Source: Mycteria americana
Taxonomy: Eukaryota > Chordata > Aves > Ciconiiformes > Ciconiidae
DNA: 64,000 nt
Assembly: GCF_035582795.1 (NCBI RefSeq)
Contig: NC_134370.1
Span: 29,809,501-29,873,500, forward strand
Direction: 5' to 3'
Program-made: the position numbers and the translations under genes
The notes under the pieces: model-generated
What the model saw: only the letters and a program-made list of their open reading frames with translations
Databases searched by the model: none
Told to the model about the DNA's origin: nothing
Part shown: one piece after another, positions 12,499 to 27,400 of the stretch
How the letters are laid out: each line of letters starts with the position of its first letter
Position numbering within the stretch: position 1 is the stretch's first letter

Positions 12499-15400
12499 GT
12501 GAGTACAAAATGTAGAGACTGAAATAGTTTAGACGTACCTCAGTCTTACTAACTTCCTGCATATTTCTTCAAGAGAACAGGCTGAAATATTTACTTGAAA
12601 ACAGCAAGCTGATGTATGATATGTCCTGGGTGTTTTGGAATTGAAGAAGCCTATCCCATATGAGAAAGTAACTATTATTGAAAATGATATGGATAATGAT
12701 TCCTCACAATCTTTCTCTTCCTTGTATCTTGCCCTCTGAGTGAAGATAAAAGGAGTGAAGCAGATAAAACTGGTTTTCTTGGTTTATTTAATGGAGAAAG
12801 GAAATATCTGCTTAAAGGATTTGTGAAAAGAAAATAGTATAGTCTCTACTGTTGCTGACAGTGCCTTTGTCTTTTGAATGATGGAGACCTTTAAATGCTG
12901 GTTGTGTTTGGGCAAAGGTTAAAGCTACCTTAAGTGCACTTCAGTATTATGTTAAGTTGCTTCCTTGTTAAGAGAAGTCTCTTCTAATATCTCCTTTCAA
13001 ATCATCTTTGGTCTCTGTGTTGGGGTGGTGTAGCTGTGAATATGCTATGCAGAAGAGAAGAAGGGAACTGCTCCAGAGATGTGTCAACAGCTGGCATTAC
13101 AACATAGTCAAGATCTTAAGTGTCATGCTCTGTGGGCAGCAAAATTGTCTGATACTGTCTTGAAATACTTAGCTGGGGACTAGCCTGCTTATGTTTGTTT
13201 AGAATTGTGAATGCAGAAAGGGTGCAAAAAGAGGTGTGTGGTTTTAGATGTGTATGCTGGTCAAGATCACTGAAGTACCTACTACCTTAGAAAAGGCGGT
13301 GATTCAAAGGTTACTGCATAGCGTTGTATTAGAAATAGTTAACGTGTCTGTGAGGGGGAGGTGAAGGTAAGGATGCAGTTCAGATAAACTTGATAATTCT
13401 TTTAAGAACTTGCAGGTCAAATGTTAGGAGTTCACACCTGAAGTCATGGAAACTGCAGTCATGGAAAGGCATGGGTAGTCATGGAGAAGTGCAGATACAG
13501 TGACTTGCCTGGTGCTAGCAGCTTGGATTAATGTTCTGATTCAGAGTTGAAATAGTATGGATAGCTGCTTCTAAAGATGTTTAGTTTTTTTCAAAGCCAA
13601 AAGGATCAGATAGTAAGAATGGAAGTGTGGTATGTGGTTGAAGCAACTTGTTTAAGTTAAGAGCAAAAATTGATTCTCCTGATCCTGACGTGTCTGAGAT
13701 CAGTAGACATGCTAGAGAAGACTATATAGTTCTATTTGTTTACGGTGATTCCTTAAACCATGTCAACTTTTTATTGCCTAAAATTTAAGATCTACAGAAT
13801 TATTACCCAAATCTGTATTTAACTTGGGTAAAAAAAGGGGTTTAGTGTCTGAACATAAATTGTAAGCTGCAGAATCTTGTTTGTACTTGTCAATAATGAC
13901 TTGGTATTTTGCTTGATTAACCCACATAAACTTCTGGTAAATGAGGTTGGTGTTTCTGCACATTTTGGCTGCTTTGGCAGTATTTAAGGCAGAAAATAAG
14001 CTTTTTTGAAAGCTGCATGTATGATGGACAAAACTGAATTAATTTAGAATCATAGAAAAGTCTAGGTTTGGAACTTCTGGAGGTCGTCTGGCCCAACTTT
14101 CTGTTGAAAGCAAGAGCTGTAGGGTAGCAAAAGTCTTATGAGCTTCTTACTCATCAATTTTCTGCTGTCTTTAGCCTCATAAAAATGTTAGAAGGCCAGG
14201 TAATACTGAGACTCCAATGTCTGGGTATTGCTGTTGAAAACCACAGAACTTTTTGCTACTGTCACCGCCTCTTGTTTACTGGTGCAATGTTTTAACATGA
14301 TACCATAGCATATTAAGCCACAGGGGGGTTTATCCTTGTGTGGATAACAGAACAGAAGAGATGTGTGGCTTGTGTAGAAACTTTTTTCCCCACGAGGGTT
14401 AATTGGCCACCATATTGGTGTAGTGCAAATGTTCTTTAGTGATTATTTTTTCCCCCTAGTAATTGAGGATTCCCATCATGGCCTCATGTCAAAATGTATG
14501 TGCTCAAAGGCTGCCAGCTCTGTAGTTATTTTTCTTCTATATGGTACAACTTCCATATACCTGTAGTGGAGTGTGGTGCAATGAGAAGTAATATTTGTCA
14601 AGCTATTCTGGTTTTCAGAGAAATCACTTTGTAACTGGGTGGATGCTCTTTCAGCAGATAGTGGGGGGGATATGAGAGATTGACAGACTCTTCTGTTCAT
14701 TAATATATTACGATTGTTTAGACCTCTGCTTTCTTTCTAGTGAGTGTCTCATGAAGGGGGGTCTATTACTGTTTTTGATGGGTAAACAACCTTTGAAAAA
14801 CTGAATTTTTTTTCTTTACTGGGAAGACTATCAAGAATTTGCCTCTGCTTTTTCACAGAAATTAATTTTATTTCTATTTCCTTTTTTATTCCCTGCAGAG
14901 TCATTATATTTCACTTTTTTCAAATTTCTTTTTTTACTGTATTATCTCAAACTTAATGATGAAGATCCAAGGATTTTTCTTTTCCTTAAAGAATCATTTT
15001 TAAAGAAGAGATGCAGAAAAATTGAGGAGAGTTTGAAATACAGCTTGTGTGTTCCAGCTGATTTGTTGGCTGGAGGAATTGGTTTTCTGAACAAGTACTC
15101 TAGTAGTCTTGGTAGCTTGCTCAACAAATGGTCTGAGGCTTCTGCTGAGAAGTTATTACCAGGCTGACCTAGTAAATTATGTGTAACTACAGCTCTTTTG
15201 ATAAGAGTGCGGCACCTTTAGTTGTAGAACAGGCTATGTAAATGTTGAGTGGGAGGGTAGACACTGCTATAGGCAATGCATGAATCATTTAGCTGACACA
15301 GTGATTCAGGAGCCTATGACATCCGGCTGGCTGGGATGACTAGTCTAACAATCTCTTTAATTGGACAAATCCATCGTGTGTAGAACAAAGTAAATTTTCT

Positions 15401-18400
15401 ACGTGCCTTAAGAACTGAAGGACTACAAAATAAGAACAGAAATGTAACCCTGACTCGAAAAAGCAGCATTTAAGGATGGAATGTTAGTCTTGATTCACTT
15501 TTCTTGGCTTGCAGGACCAGGTGGCTGTGGGAGCTTGTTTTGTGAGTGTTTGTGTTAGTGAGGGTGGCCACTCTATAATGGGTATGAGGGATGGTACTTA
15601 GGTGTGCAGATAGCCTTTTTCCCATTTAAGCTGTTACTGGAGGTATGATGGTAGCTTACCTGCATCTCAATTCATGACACAGTTTATTCACAAGCCAGGT
15701 AATTTGCATGTAAATAGTTACATTTGTTCTTCTGTCATACTTACTAAAGATGCATGTTGACTTCCCAGTTGTAGCTCTAAAGATAATATCAGGGACTGTA
15801 TAAACTTTAAAGTTAAAGCATATAATGACTTAGTGAGTAGTTTATGGAATATTTAAACTTTTTAGTGGGTGGTTACTCTTCTTCATTTTGTGTCATGTTT
15901 CAAGTACAGTTCATGTAGATTGGGGTGGAACAAAATAATGAACTCAAAGGGGAAAAAATATGACTCTTAATAATGGCAAGCTCACAGTTTAATCGGCCTT
16001 TAGAAATCTGTAAATCTTCATTCTTTGGAATTTTTTTTTTTCCAGATGGGCAGCTTGGCAATAGAAGGTTCAGTTCTGCTGGCTTTGAGTCAGTTGTGTA
16101 CAACTGGCTTGCAAAATTACTTCTCTATTCTTTGTGCTTGGCTTTCCCTTGTAAGAAAGGGAATGGAGGTCATAGGAAGGCTCTGTCTTCCTAGGCATGA
16201 TTTTAATGTGGGATTACTTTATTTTCATCTTGCTGTTTAAGCATGCTAATAAGATTTAACTTCTCTAAGTACACTTGTTTTAATGGGCAGTGATGAGGCA
16301 GTATTGCAACCATTAAGATAGCCCTGCAGGGAGTGCTGAGAAGTTTAAGTGAAATTGCCCTATTGCAGCAAGGCTGGACCTCCTTTTGAGTTTTAAAGCC
16401 TTTTTTTTTTTTCTTTTTGCCAAATAGCTTCATTTGTCATAGTGAAATTAAGACTGCAGTAATACAAGGTGAAGAGCTTGGTTCTGGCACCTTTCTGTTG
16501 TGAGTCATTTTGTGATTGAATGAGTCCTTCTGTGAAAGCCCCAGTGGAGGGAGGAGGCAAGGGCTGGACAACTGACCCTAGGTGAGTGCCCTGTCTTGGG
16601 GTGCAGCACTGCTCTATGCTTTCCAGCCTGCACTTGGGAAGGCCCAGGGAATAAAAGGAGGTGCCTCAATCGCCTGTCTCTGGTGCTTGCTTCTTTGTCT
16701 CCAGCTGAAGGATTTTTTTGGGTACTCCCAAGAATTGCACCTCAGCCAGGACATGGCTATTTCAGTGAAGGATTGCATGTGTGCTCTGCCAAAGCCTTTT
16801 AGGTTGCCTGTGAGCTCACTGTCTCTCAGATGAATTGAGAGGAAAGGGTAAAATAGCTTTTAGCTGCTGTCATCTTGATTTATCTTCTAATGTTCTGTAG
16901 CTTTGTGTGTGGCTCTTAAGGGTTTTTGGAGAAAAAAAACCCCTTTCACTCATGCTATAGGAGATGTGGCATTTTTGCCCTGAACATGATGACGAAGGGC
17001 AAAAATTCTCTTAAGCTCTGGAAAAGAACTGAGCTCACTTTTGAAAAGTAAGAGAAGACCCAGGCTAGCATAAGATTTTCTTGGCTTTTGCAGTGTATGT
17101 TGTTTTTCAGGAACATCTAAAACAGCAAGGCTGTGCCAGGAAGAGGAAAGAATCCACCACCAGGTGGTTTCCTGATCCTGAGAGGAAAAGTCTGGGAAGA
17201 GACAAGGATAGGAAGGAAGGGCTGTAGGCTGCTGATAGCTCCAGTATGGGTGGAGCTACAATGTAAAATAGGATTGTCCAGGGGGGTGGAAAAAGTGTTC
17301 TCAGTGACAGTAACATTTTGTGCTTACAAAAACTGAGTGCAATAGGAATGCATTCCCATTGCTTCTAATTGGACCTTGAGGCAGGCTGACCCAAAATCAG
17401 TTTGTGTGCAAGGGTTGTCTTGCAAGAATTATGTTTAGCTGCAACCTAGATTTGAGAAACAAATTAGACCTGTTTTCTCAGTTAGTAGGGTGATTCTAAT
17501 AGCATAGTCAAAGGAATTAAAAGTGTGATTGGGAACGGATAATGCTTAAGCTAAGTGGTCTTGTACACGGTCTCTGTGAGTTGGTGTCAGTATTGTAGGT
17601 CTCCTGAGCAGAGCTTAACAGCTTGATGCAATATGTTAATAATGTGGATTTTTCAGTTCTAAAGCAGGAAATGACCAAATGCTGGTTACTAGTTTTAGTT
17701 TCCTGTTCAAAGGGGTACGGTTGAGCTGCTTTGTGTATGTTTCCCTCTAACCTTTCATACAGTACATGGCTTAAATAACTCTATGGCATAGGAGTAAGTT
17801 GGTAGTCCAGTTTGTTCTTGCTTACATGTCATCTAGATTCTGGTGAAAGGTGAATTTAAAAATGCCTCTCTTTTGAAATAGCTGGCTTGCTCATTCTCAC
17901 CCTGGGAACACTTTCTGTTAGCATTGCTACTTCTCAGCTGCCTGTTCTCCTGTTCATGTGGTCAGTTAGTTCAGTGAGCTGATGAAGGTTAAAACTTTTC
18001 TTTCAGTTCAGGCTGGATCAGTTCCCTGGTCTGCCTCATAGCAGTCACTTGAATAATGCCTCTGCACCAATGCCTGTATTTGCTCAATACCTGTATTGGG
18101 TATGCTCAAACATGCTAACTTCTGAGGTGGTTTTTATCACCATGCTGTGTTTTACAATAGTTTTCAATGAGAGACTTTAAAGTATCTTGCACGTGGTATT
18201 TGAAGCAAAGAAATCTCATTCCGTTAAATAACTACCATTTTACTTCCTTTCAAATTGGTTCTTGGTAATTGCATCTTTAAATGTAGTGGCTGATGGCTTG
18301 TTTCTTCTGCAAGTACATCATACTTCACTGTTTCTTGCTAAAGAAACTTAATGTATGTGTTTAGCTGCTTCTAGTGAGAATTATGAATCAGTTGTCTTAG

Positions 18401-21400
18401 CTGAATTAAGTTTTAGATTTATCCATGTTGATTTTGAGACTAAATTTATTTTTCTGCCAATAAACTGTTTTACTTGTAGATAGTTTGCATAGGTGCTCAT
18501 AAAAATAACTTTGCAAAAATAGTGTAGTTCTGTGAAACTGAATACTTTATAAAAACATGAGCAATGTTCATGTTCAGAGGTGCGAATGAAGCATGTTAGT
18601 GAAAAATCTACTTAATCAAGAATCTATTACAATTTAAGATGGTAACTATAATGAAAGGCAGCCAGTCTGAAGAGGACACCCTATTTGTATATTCAATAGC
18701 ACAGAGTATTAGTGTTACACTAACATTAGTTTGTATACAGAGTGTGGAAGATGTGTGTCTTCCCAATTTTTTTTCCTTATTTCTTTAGGAAAAGCTCTAA
18801 GATCCAACTGTCTACTATGTAATTTACCCTGACTACTGCAAATTATACCAGCTGTCTTCACCTGTCTCCCAGCATTTCTGGAACATTTGGAATGAGAAAG
18901 GGTGAAGGATGAATCAATTGCATGCACTGTGTAACTTAATGATATACAAGTTTGATTACTGTGTGTCGTGTCCCCGTCCCCCCCCCCCCCCCCCTATTTT
19001 GCTGCTTCATCTGAAAATCACTGGGTTAATATTGAGGGGTAATCTGGGTCAATATTGTGTTTATATCCATGTGGTTTTAATAGTATTTTTGAAGTTGTGC
19101 TTTGATCCAAATCGTCACTTTAAATGTACTTAGCTTATTGAGAGTCAGAAGAGTAGTCATTGTGCTGTTGCTTATTAAGCAACATCTGGAGATTTAACTT
19201 ATTCAGCGTTTTGCATTGCCCAATTGTAACTTTTACATGTATTAGTAGTGGATTTGGTTGGGTAATCTGTGTGCTTAAGCCCTAAAATATGGCATAGAAT
19301 AAAATATGCCTAGACAGAAGTGTCTAACATAACTTCAATAATTTTTACAGAATGACATGAATGACAGTTGCAGCCCTTTTTGGCTTTCCTTTCCTCCACT
19401 TGCCCCAGCAGGGTAAACCCAGAACAACTTCATTTGCCCTGAGTGCAGTTTAGGGTCAGTAAGCAGTGAACCCAGCAGTACTTAAAATCTACACATGTAT
19501 TTTCTTGTGTGACTGTAAGAGGGTCCATTTTTGCTTCTTGCCTGTGCTGTGGAGAATTGTCTGTAATGCCTGTTTAGTTCATAGGAGGTGCTGCATTTCC
19601 TAGAAGAAAGGGCCCCTTTTTCAAGGTGTTTTTTTCAGTTGTTGGGATTTACTTGTCAATGTGTGTAAGGCTTGCGGGGGGAGCAACCTCAGTTCTTTAT
19701 ATAGAATCATAGTCATTTAGGTTGGAAAAGACCCTTAAGATAGTCCAACCATAAACCTAACACTGCCAAGCCCACCACTAAACCATGTCCCTAAGTGCCA
19801 TGTCCACATGTCTCTTCAATACCTCCAGGGATGGTCACTCAACCACTTCCCTGGGCAGCCTGTTCCAATGCTTGACAATCCTTTTGGTGAAGAAATTTTT
19901 CCTAATATCCAACCTAAACCTCTCCTGGCGCAACTTGAGGCCATTTCCTCTTGTCCTATTGCTTCTTGCTTGGGAGAAGAGACCAACGCCCACCTTGCTA
20001 CAACCGCCTTTCAGGTAGTTGTAGAGAGTGAAGGTCTTCCCTGAGCCTCTTTTTCTCCCAGATAAACCCAGTCCCCTCAGCTGCTCCTCATAAGACTTGC
20101 AGTGCTCTGGACCCTTCACCAGCTTTGTTGCTCTTTGCAGTGTGGACGTTTTAAGGTTACATGGACATAGCAGGGTAGAATGCCATTTTAAGTAATTAGG
20201 GGGAGCTGCCCTCAGTTTCTAGAGGTCATTTTAGTTTCATTATTGATTAGTGGATATTAAAGACAAACTGCCTGAGAATGGAGAAAGGGAATAAAAGACT
20301 AGAACAAGGATCTCTTGCTTTGTTTGGATAAATATAATTCAGAAATATTTATTATACAAACATATGAATTGGTGTAGGGTTTGTATGTTGTCAATTAGAT
20401 TTGTTACTTATCGAAAGTAAGGGGATGGACCATTATGTCAACTTAATTCAAAAGGCCTTAAACAAGGTAAAGATTAAGAAGACAAACTCTCTAATTAGAG
20501 AAGAGGCTAATATAATGAGCCTTGACACTGAGAAGTTATGAAGAGTCAAGCATGGCTACTGTCTGGGGGTGGTACTATAAAATGACTAAATAGGGAATAA
20601 CCTCAAAATGCATTAAATATTCTGAAATCTTCATTAGTGTGCAGGCAAAAGGTTTAGAGCAAGTCACTGGGACAAGGCTAACTCCTGCTTGCACGCTACT
20701 GTGTGGAATTGTTAAATTAGTACTCTGTGCTTCTTGAGTAATTGTGAATCAAATTGAAATATTTCAAAAAAGTAGTTTATAAAATGAAAGAATGCTATGG
20801 AATAAAAGCATTCTAAATCTTTTTTGCAAGAGATTAACTCATGGGGAGGAATGTCCCATTACTATTGTCTGAGATTACAGACAATATTTGTTTTATTTGA
20901 GCAACAGTGCTACTGACTAAGTGTTTGAGAATGTGTTGATCAGTAATCTAACTAATTTTTTTCTTTTTGTTTTAGCTAGCTGGGGTGGCCTTCCTTGCGG
21001 CTGGTCTGTGGGCATGGAGTGAAAAGGTAAGGGTAGAAATGACTGGTCTTACTTTATTTGGTGGCTGCCCTCTGCTGCCCCCTGCCCTAGTAAAACTACT
21101 TCCTCAGGAAGCAGCAAAGGTTAAATGTAATGTGAGCTCAGGACCGTGCTCAAATGAACTAAACTGAGTTTAGTTGGACTTTCATTTGTGTCTCTGATCA
21201 GGTGTTAAGCTGTGGCCCTTGATGTTTAGACCTTTTTTGTAAACTTGTAAGAGCAGGATGCTAGGGAGAATTTAATCTTTATGAACCGTCTTTATAAACT
21301 GGTTCTCTTTTGAAAGCATATTTTCTAAAGTACACTCATCTATCCACCTCTTATTAAAAACAAGAAGTGTTTGGGAGGAATGTAAAAGATCTCTCTCTCT

Positions 21401-24400
21401 CTATTAAACCAAACATGTGTCTTTGGGACCATCTTTCTGTAGTATTCCAGTCGTTAAGCCATCTGTCTTCCACTTTACTCCCCATGAAGTTGCTTAAGCG
21501 ATTGTGTCTCCATGTAGAGAAACAAAATTGGGGAACATGATCTAGTTGAATAACTTTTATTTTTGGCAAAGGTTTCTTTCAACTGAATAACTTCCTCTGA
21601 GGAAGTCTGTGCAGGCATGTACCTACAGAGTTCTGTTACAAGAAAAGAAGTGGTATAGGTATGGAAATGAATGGTTCACCCCCTTGTTATGAATGTAAAA
21701 GCATGGCTTTAACATGACTGCAAGCAGTAGCAAAAAGTGACAATTACTAGCAAATTTACTGATCTGCATCTTAATTAACAGTGGAGGGCAGGTGCCCTCA
21801 CTGTTCAGTTGTGCTGCTGAGTAGGAACACTTTAATTAGCATCGTAGCATCACGTTTCTTTAATCAGAGTGCTTATACGTGGCAGCTACCCACATACAGA
21901 GAGGTTGTGGGATTCCTCCACTTTTTGGAAGTGAAAGAGTTTTATGGTGATCTTAATACTGAGGTATTCTCCTTCTCCCTGCTCCCTATGTGTGTGCACA
22001 CATTCTCACAACTAGATTAGTGATATCATTGATATATAGTAAGCAGCCTATCTCCACACACAAATCCATTTACCTCCTATTCTGTTATAAAAGGATTTTC
22101 TTTCCAACACATTAGGGCGGGTGTTAAACTTGTCTTGAATTTGTATTCTCATGTTCAGACATTATCTTCTGTTCTGTGAAGAAGCACATAGGATCTGCCT
22201 GGTTGGAAATGACTAGCTCACAACTACCTCCATTTGCCAAATGGACTTTATGGTACACTGAAGTTACTAGAAGACAAAGACAGACTCTTTCCATCTTTGT
22301 TTCTTAAATTTTGCCTGAACTATTTATGCTCTCTGTCCTGTCTTGCAAACAAGAGCTTCAAAACTTTTCCTGTGGTTTTGAACTTCTGAATGGCTCATGA
22401 AATCTGTATATTATTTTTCATGTCTGTTGTTCTGTGCTATGTGGACAGTCTTTCATACTTACTTCAGACATACTTTCATACATGAAGTGCCATTCTTCAG
22501 CCTTAGTGCCTGTATGGATCTGTCTGTTTACAGATAAACATCTTGGTGAACAATAGGTGGGAAGTAAGAGAAAAACATTCCAGAAGCTGTGCTGCAGTGG
22601 TAAACCCAAAGATAACTACAGGTGGTGGAAGAGTTTTGAACATCCTGTCTTAGTGCAACATGAAGTATATTGGGTCCCTTTAACTTCTCTGTTTTTTTCT
22701 TGTCTTTTTCTTTTTCCACTAGGACTACCTTCAGATTGATTCCTGTCCTGGTTTTGGCTGGGATAGAGTTAATTTTCTTCCTAGTAGCTAATATAGTGCT
22801 GTGTTTTGGATTTAGTATGAGAATAATGTTGAGAAAACACTGTTTTAGTTGTTGCTAAGCAGTGCTTACACCAGGCAAGGACTTTTCAGCTTCCCACGCT
22901 CTGCCAGGTGCACAAGAAGCTGGGAGGGGTCACAACCATGACAGTTGATCCAAACTGCCCAAAGGACTATTCCATACCATATGACGTCATGCTCAGTATA
23001 GAAACTGTTGGTTGGGGGGCAGCGATTGCTGCTCAGGGACTGGCAGGGTGTCGGTTGGTGGGTGGTGAGCGGTTGTATGACTTGAGGTTTTTTCCCCTGC
23101 ATTTTGTGTGTGTCTCTCTCTCTCATTGTTTTCCTTTTCACTTCAATTTTTTATTATGTATGATTATTATATTTTATTTCAATTATTAAACTGTTCTTAT
23201 CTCAACTGATGAGTTTTCTTACTTTTGCTCTTCTGATTCTCTCCCCCATCCCACTGTGGGGAAGGGTGAGCGAGCAGCTGTGGTGCTTAGTTGCCGGATG
23301 GGGTTAAACCGCAACAATGCTATATGTAAAAATGTTACCCATCCTGATTTGCATTATCTGTTTGAGTCAAATCCAGTCTCTTTTACTGGCGTATCTAATG
23401 ACTTATCCTTATGATCTTATAAATGGGTTTTGTTATTCTGAACAGTCATGTAAAAGTTAAATTGCATAAAACTTTAAAAGTCTACACAATAAAAACTGGA
23501 TAGATGTTAATATCTGTTACCCAAGAGATATTGCAAAAATCACTAAGAGGAAGTGAATTATAATTGACTGTTAATAGAAGCAAGGCAAATAACACTGAGC
23601 CCTCTCACCAGGAAAACAGTTTTTATTGGTAAAACCATTTAAAGAAGGACACAAAGGAAGATCAGGGAAACTAAAGGCTAGTCAGCCTAACATCATTCCA
23701 GCAAGTTCATGGCTAATAACACATGGAGAGGGAGCAGTCAGTCTACTTCAAAGCAAGACTCTTATTTAAAGGGACTTCAGGAGCATGGAGAAATGGGTTG
23801 ACAGGATCCTTATGAAAGTTTATTAAAAAAAAAAAAGGCAAATGCAGAATCTTGTGCCTGAAATGGAGTAACCCCATGCATCAGTATGGGCTGGGGGTTG
23901 ACTGCCTAGAAAGAAGCTTTGTGGGGCGGGGGGGGGGGGGAAACCTTGAGCTCCTGTTGATCAGTAAGTTAAGTATCAGGTGTGCCCTCGTGTGAAGGCC
24001 AACAGCATGCTGGATATATTAGCACCAATGTGTCCAGTGGTTGAGGGTGGAGCTTCTTCCAACAATATTCATCACACTTGAGGCTGCATCTGGAGTACCA
24101 TGTCCAGATTTGGGCTCCCCTGTGTCAGGCAGGTCTTTTCCAACCTTAACTTACTCTAGGATAAAGTGTACTTATTCTTTAATCTGCTGATCTTTGTGTT
24201 TGTACACAGAAGTATGTAAAGTGTCTAAAGGTATGTGCAATAACTTTTTTGACACTGACTTCAGGTATCAGACATCATTTCTGTATACCTGTAGGAAATC
24301 TAGGTGCTGTTGTAAAGGGCAGCTTGTGCTTCAAAGAGCTTTTGCCAGCCTGCAGCTGGCACAGATAGAAGCATCCTTAGATGAGTAAGGTAGAATGAGA

Positions 24401-27400
24401 TAGTCCCCTGAATTAATTCTCTTGTTTTCTTCCTTCAGGATTTTTCACTTAGCGTCTTTTTGTTAGGCAAAAAAACCCCCACAGCCTTATTTTCAAAAGA
24501 GAATGTCAACATCAAATGTGAATGTGAAACTGTTGTGAACCAACAACATCTGAGGGTGAATAATAGAGCCCAGTTCCTGCCAACTTTTCTTCATAACATG
24601 CTTTGATCAGAGGAAGTTTTCTTCCAAAAGATGTTGCTTGAGCAAGTGAGATTGGAGAGAAAAAAAAAAAAAAAACCAACCAAAAAAAAACCCCCCCCCA
24701 AAAAAAAAAAAACCCTTGAGTTTGGGTGTGGGAAGGAGATAGCTGGAAATAGTTGTGAAAGTTTCAACATCCTGGTCACACAGTTTGATTATAGTGTGTT
24801 GATTCTACAAAGACACTGAATTAGCCTAGCTAATCTTGGCATGTCTTCCTTGATTGTGGGGTCTGAGCCAAGGTTTGATTAGGTGGGACTCTCATAATTA
24901 ATCCAGTAGACCAAGTTTGATAGTTAGCTGTGAGGTCTTACAGTTTGTAAGAATGGAAATGTGTCACTAGTGACACTAACTAGAAAAGCCTTTGCTTCCC
25001 AAGACTTTCTGAATGCTGGGAAATCTATAAACCATGACCATTCTTTAATAGGCTATTTGAACTGTTAGTCATCAGCTATTGCAAGGCAATTCTGAATTCT
25101 ACAGTTCAATTATTTTTTTTTTCTTTTCATCCCTTCAACCAGTTTTGGTGAAAACAACTCTGTCTTGCTGTTGCCAAATTAACAGCTCTAACAAGATCTG
25201 TTATGGAACACATTATGAAAGAAGATGAACTCCTGTGTATCACTATAGTACTGTTAATCAGTGTCTTTTCATCAGCTGATGAAGTTTCTCCATGTGCACA
25301 TTTTCTTCTAAGGCTGTATTTTGAAGATATTATTATTTATTAAGTAAGCATTTAATTACAAAGTGTTACGGATTTTTCCAAGGTATTCTCTTGCATGTAT
25401 ATTCTTTGCACTTAACTCTAGCACAAATATCTGAATAGCAAGATGAGAATTTACATTCCCTTGACAGAATTTGACTGCTTATATGAATTACTTTGAGCCT
25501 CTCTATCTCTTACGCTAAACATAGTTAGCTTGAATATACTTTATAAAGAAAAAAAACCCCAAAATAGTAAACATGTAATTATGGGATATTGTACTGTGGT
25601 GATTTTTGTTATTTCTCTGTTTTAAAGGGAAAGTATTTCCTTAATAAAATGTTCTATGTATTGCTGATGAGTGGATGATGAACACTCAGTCTATTGCAAG
25701 GTTGCTTGGATGTACCTACAAATTGTTCTTGTGAACTTTAAGAGTTTCAGCTGTTTGTCTGTCCCTTTTGTCTTCTGCATGTTGCATCTTGTTCCTGCAC
25801 ATTACATGAGAAGCTTGTGTTATATGTATTTGATGGAATTTTAATGGTAGCTGGTATATAAACTTAATTTCTTTAAAACCTAATCTAGAAATAAAGGCTT
25901 CACTGTGTTAGCATTACATTTATATAGACTTAGAAATTATATCCTAAGATCTAGGCAGACAGGCTTAATAGGTAAGATTATTGTCAAGATAAGTGGTGTC
26001 TCTGGATAATTAACGAAAAATATTGCTGCTAAATTGGGCAAATTGCAAGTATTTTACAGGGAATAGATAACTGTGTTTGTAAGAATTTTATCTGGGGTGA
26101 AAGGGGAATATTTAGAGTATAATTCTGTGTTTTTGCAAGATTCGGAGGAGCATTCTGAAGACTATTCAGCACTAGAAGGGGTATAACTAAAATGTTGAGA
26201 GGAAAAATCTTCCCTTGAAAACTAAAACAAGATTTTGTTCCCCTCCCTTAAAATGTCACCCATAACCTGCTTTGTAGTTAGAATGTCTCTCCCTTTCTAC
26301 CACCTAAATATTAGGATTGGAAAAATTCTTTTCTTAATTTTTTTGAAGACTTTGAAATTGGAGTGCCCTTCTGATGCATTTCAAGTTAATATAAAGCATT
26401 AATTCTTTTGCCTTGAAACTAAATGAATATTCAGTGATAGTATTGAGCTTTTGGCACCATCTTGTGGAAGCTTGTTTGGCAAATAGACTTAGGAGAATGT
26501 AATCCGAGCAGTTGACTGCACTGGACTTATTTCTTAAAAGAATTAATAGCTATAACTTTGCATTAATACTTCCTCTGCTAGGGTGACAAAAATTGGTATA
26601 GTCAATAACCATTTTACAACAAGACTTTTCTGTGTGGATTGCTGTTGGCAAGGTCAATGGCTTGCAACCAATTCATTTGGAATCATGGAAATCATGGACA
26701 TCCAGAAGGAATGTTAAATGAAAAACATGCTTATAGTGGTCACCTTTTTCTGTTACCCTGTTTTTCTCTTTCAGGGTGTGTTGTCTGATCTGACTAAGGT
26801 GACTGGTCTTCATGGTCTGGACCCGGTGGTGCTTGTCTTAATGGTGGGAATAGTGATGTTTACTTTGGGATTTGCTGGTTGTGTAGGAGCACTGAGAGAA
26901 AACATCTGCCTTCTGAAGTTTGTAAGTAACATCATTATATGAGTGGATTAGTATGTGTGTGAAAGCTGGGAATGATGGATGAAGAACTAGTAGCTAACCC
27001 AGGTAATTAATTTATAGAATTTGGTTTGTTACAGTGTATATGGTAAACTTATTCCCCTGATAAGTGTCTGAGTAATGGTATTAAAAGCAGTGTAGGTTCA
27101 AACCTATGTATTTTTTCCCCTTTCTGGAAAGTGTTTCTTCCCTTTCATTCATTTTGCTATACAGTGATGTTGTTATAGTATGTATACCAGAATCTAACAT
27201 TGTGCATGTAATATCACAAAATATGATGGTCTGGAACATGTTTAGTCAGTTAGGAATTACTGAGAGGAGGTGGTATAGTTGCTTAGGAGAACAAAATCCC
27301 TTAAAAGCTTAAAAATTTCTTCTAAATGTTTGGTGGGCAAAACCTGGGGACTTTGACTGATGTGGAATCTTGTAAACAGTTGTTTTTATACTGAGACTGC

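Larger units (their letters stand above)
12499..20975 (+). other. TSPAN14 intron between residues 27 and 28
   Basis: Non-coding. It holds a small CR1 tail at 14047-14125, a C18 run at 18978-18995 and a CR1 3' fragment at 19701-20142. A 9-bp hairpin lies at 20863-20886, about 90 bases before the next acceptor. Confidence 0.85.
21027..26774 (+). other. TSPAN14 intron between residues 44 and 45
   Basis: Non-coding. It holds a sense LTR at 22744-23316, a decayed plus-strand CR1 at about 23630-24160, a G13 run at 23928-23940 and an A/C tract at 24660-24715. Confidence 0.85.

Noticed and set aside
22739..23321. Target-site duplication around the LTR
   Set aside because: The bases flanking the TG...CA ends (gattcc and atgct) do not match; the site may have recombined or mutated.
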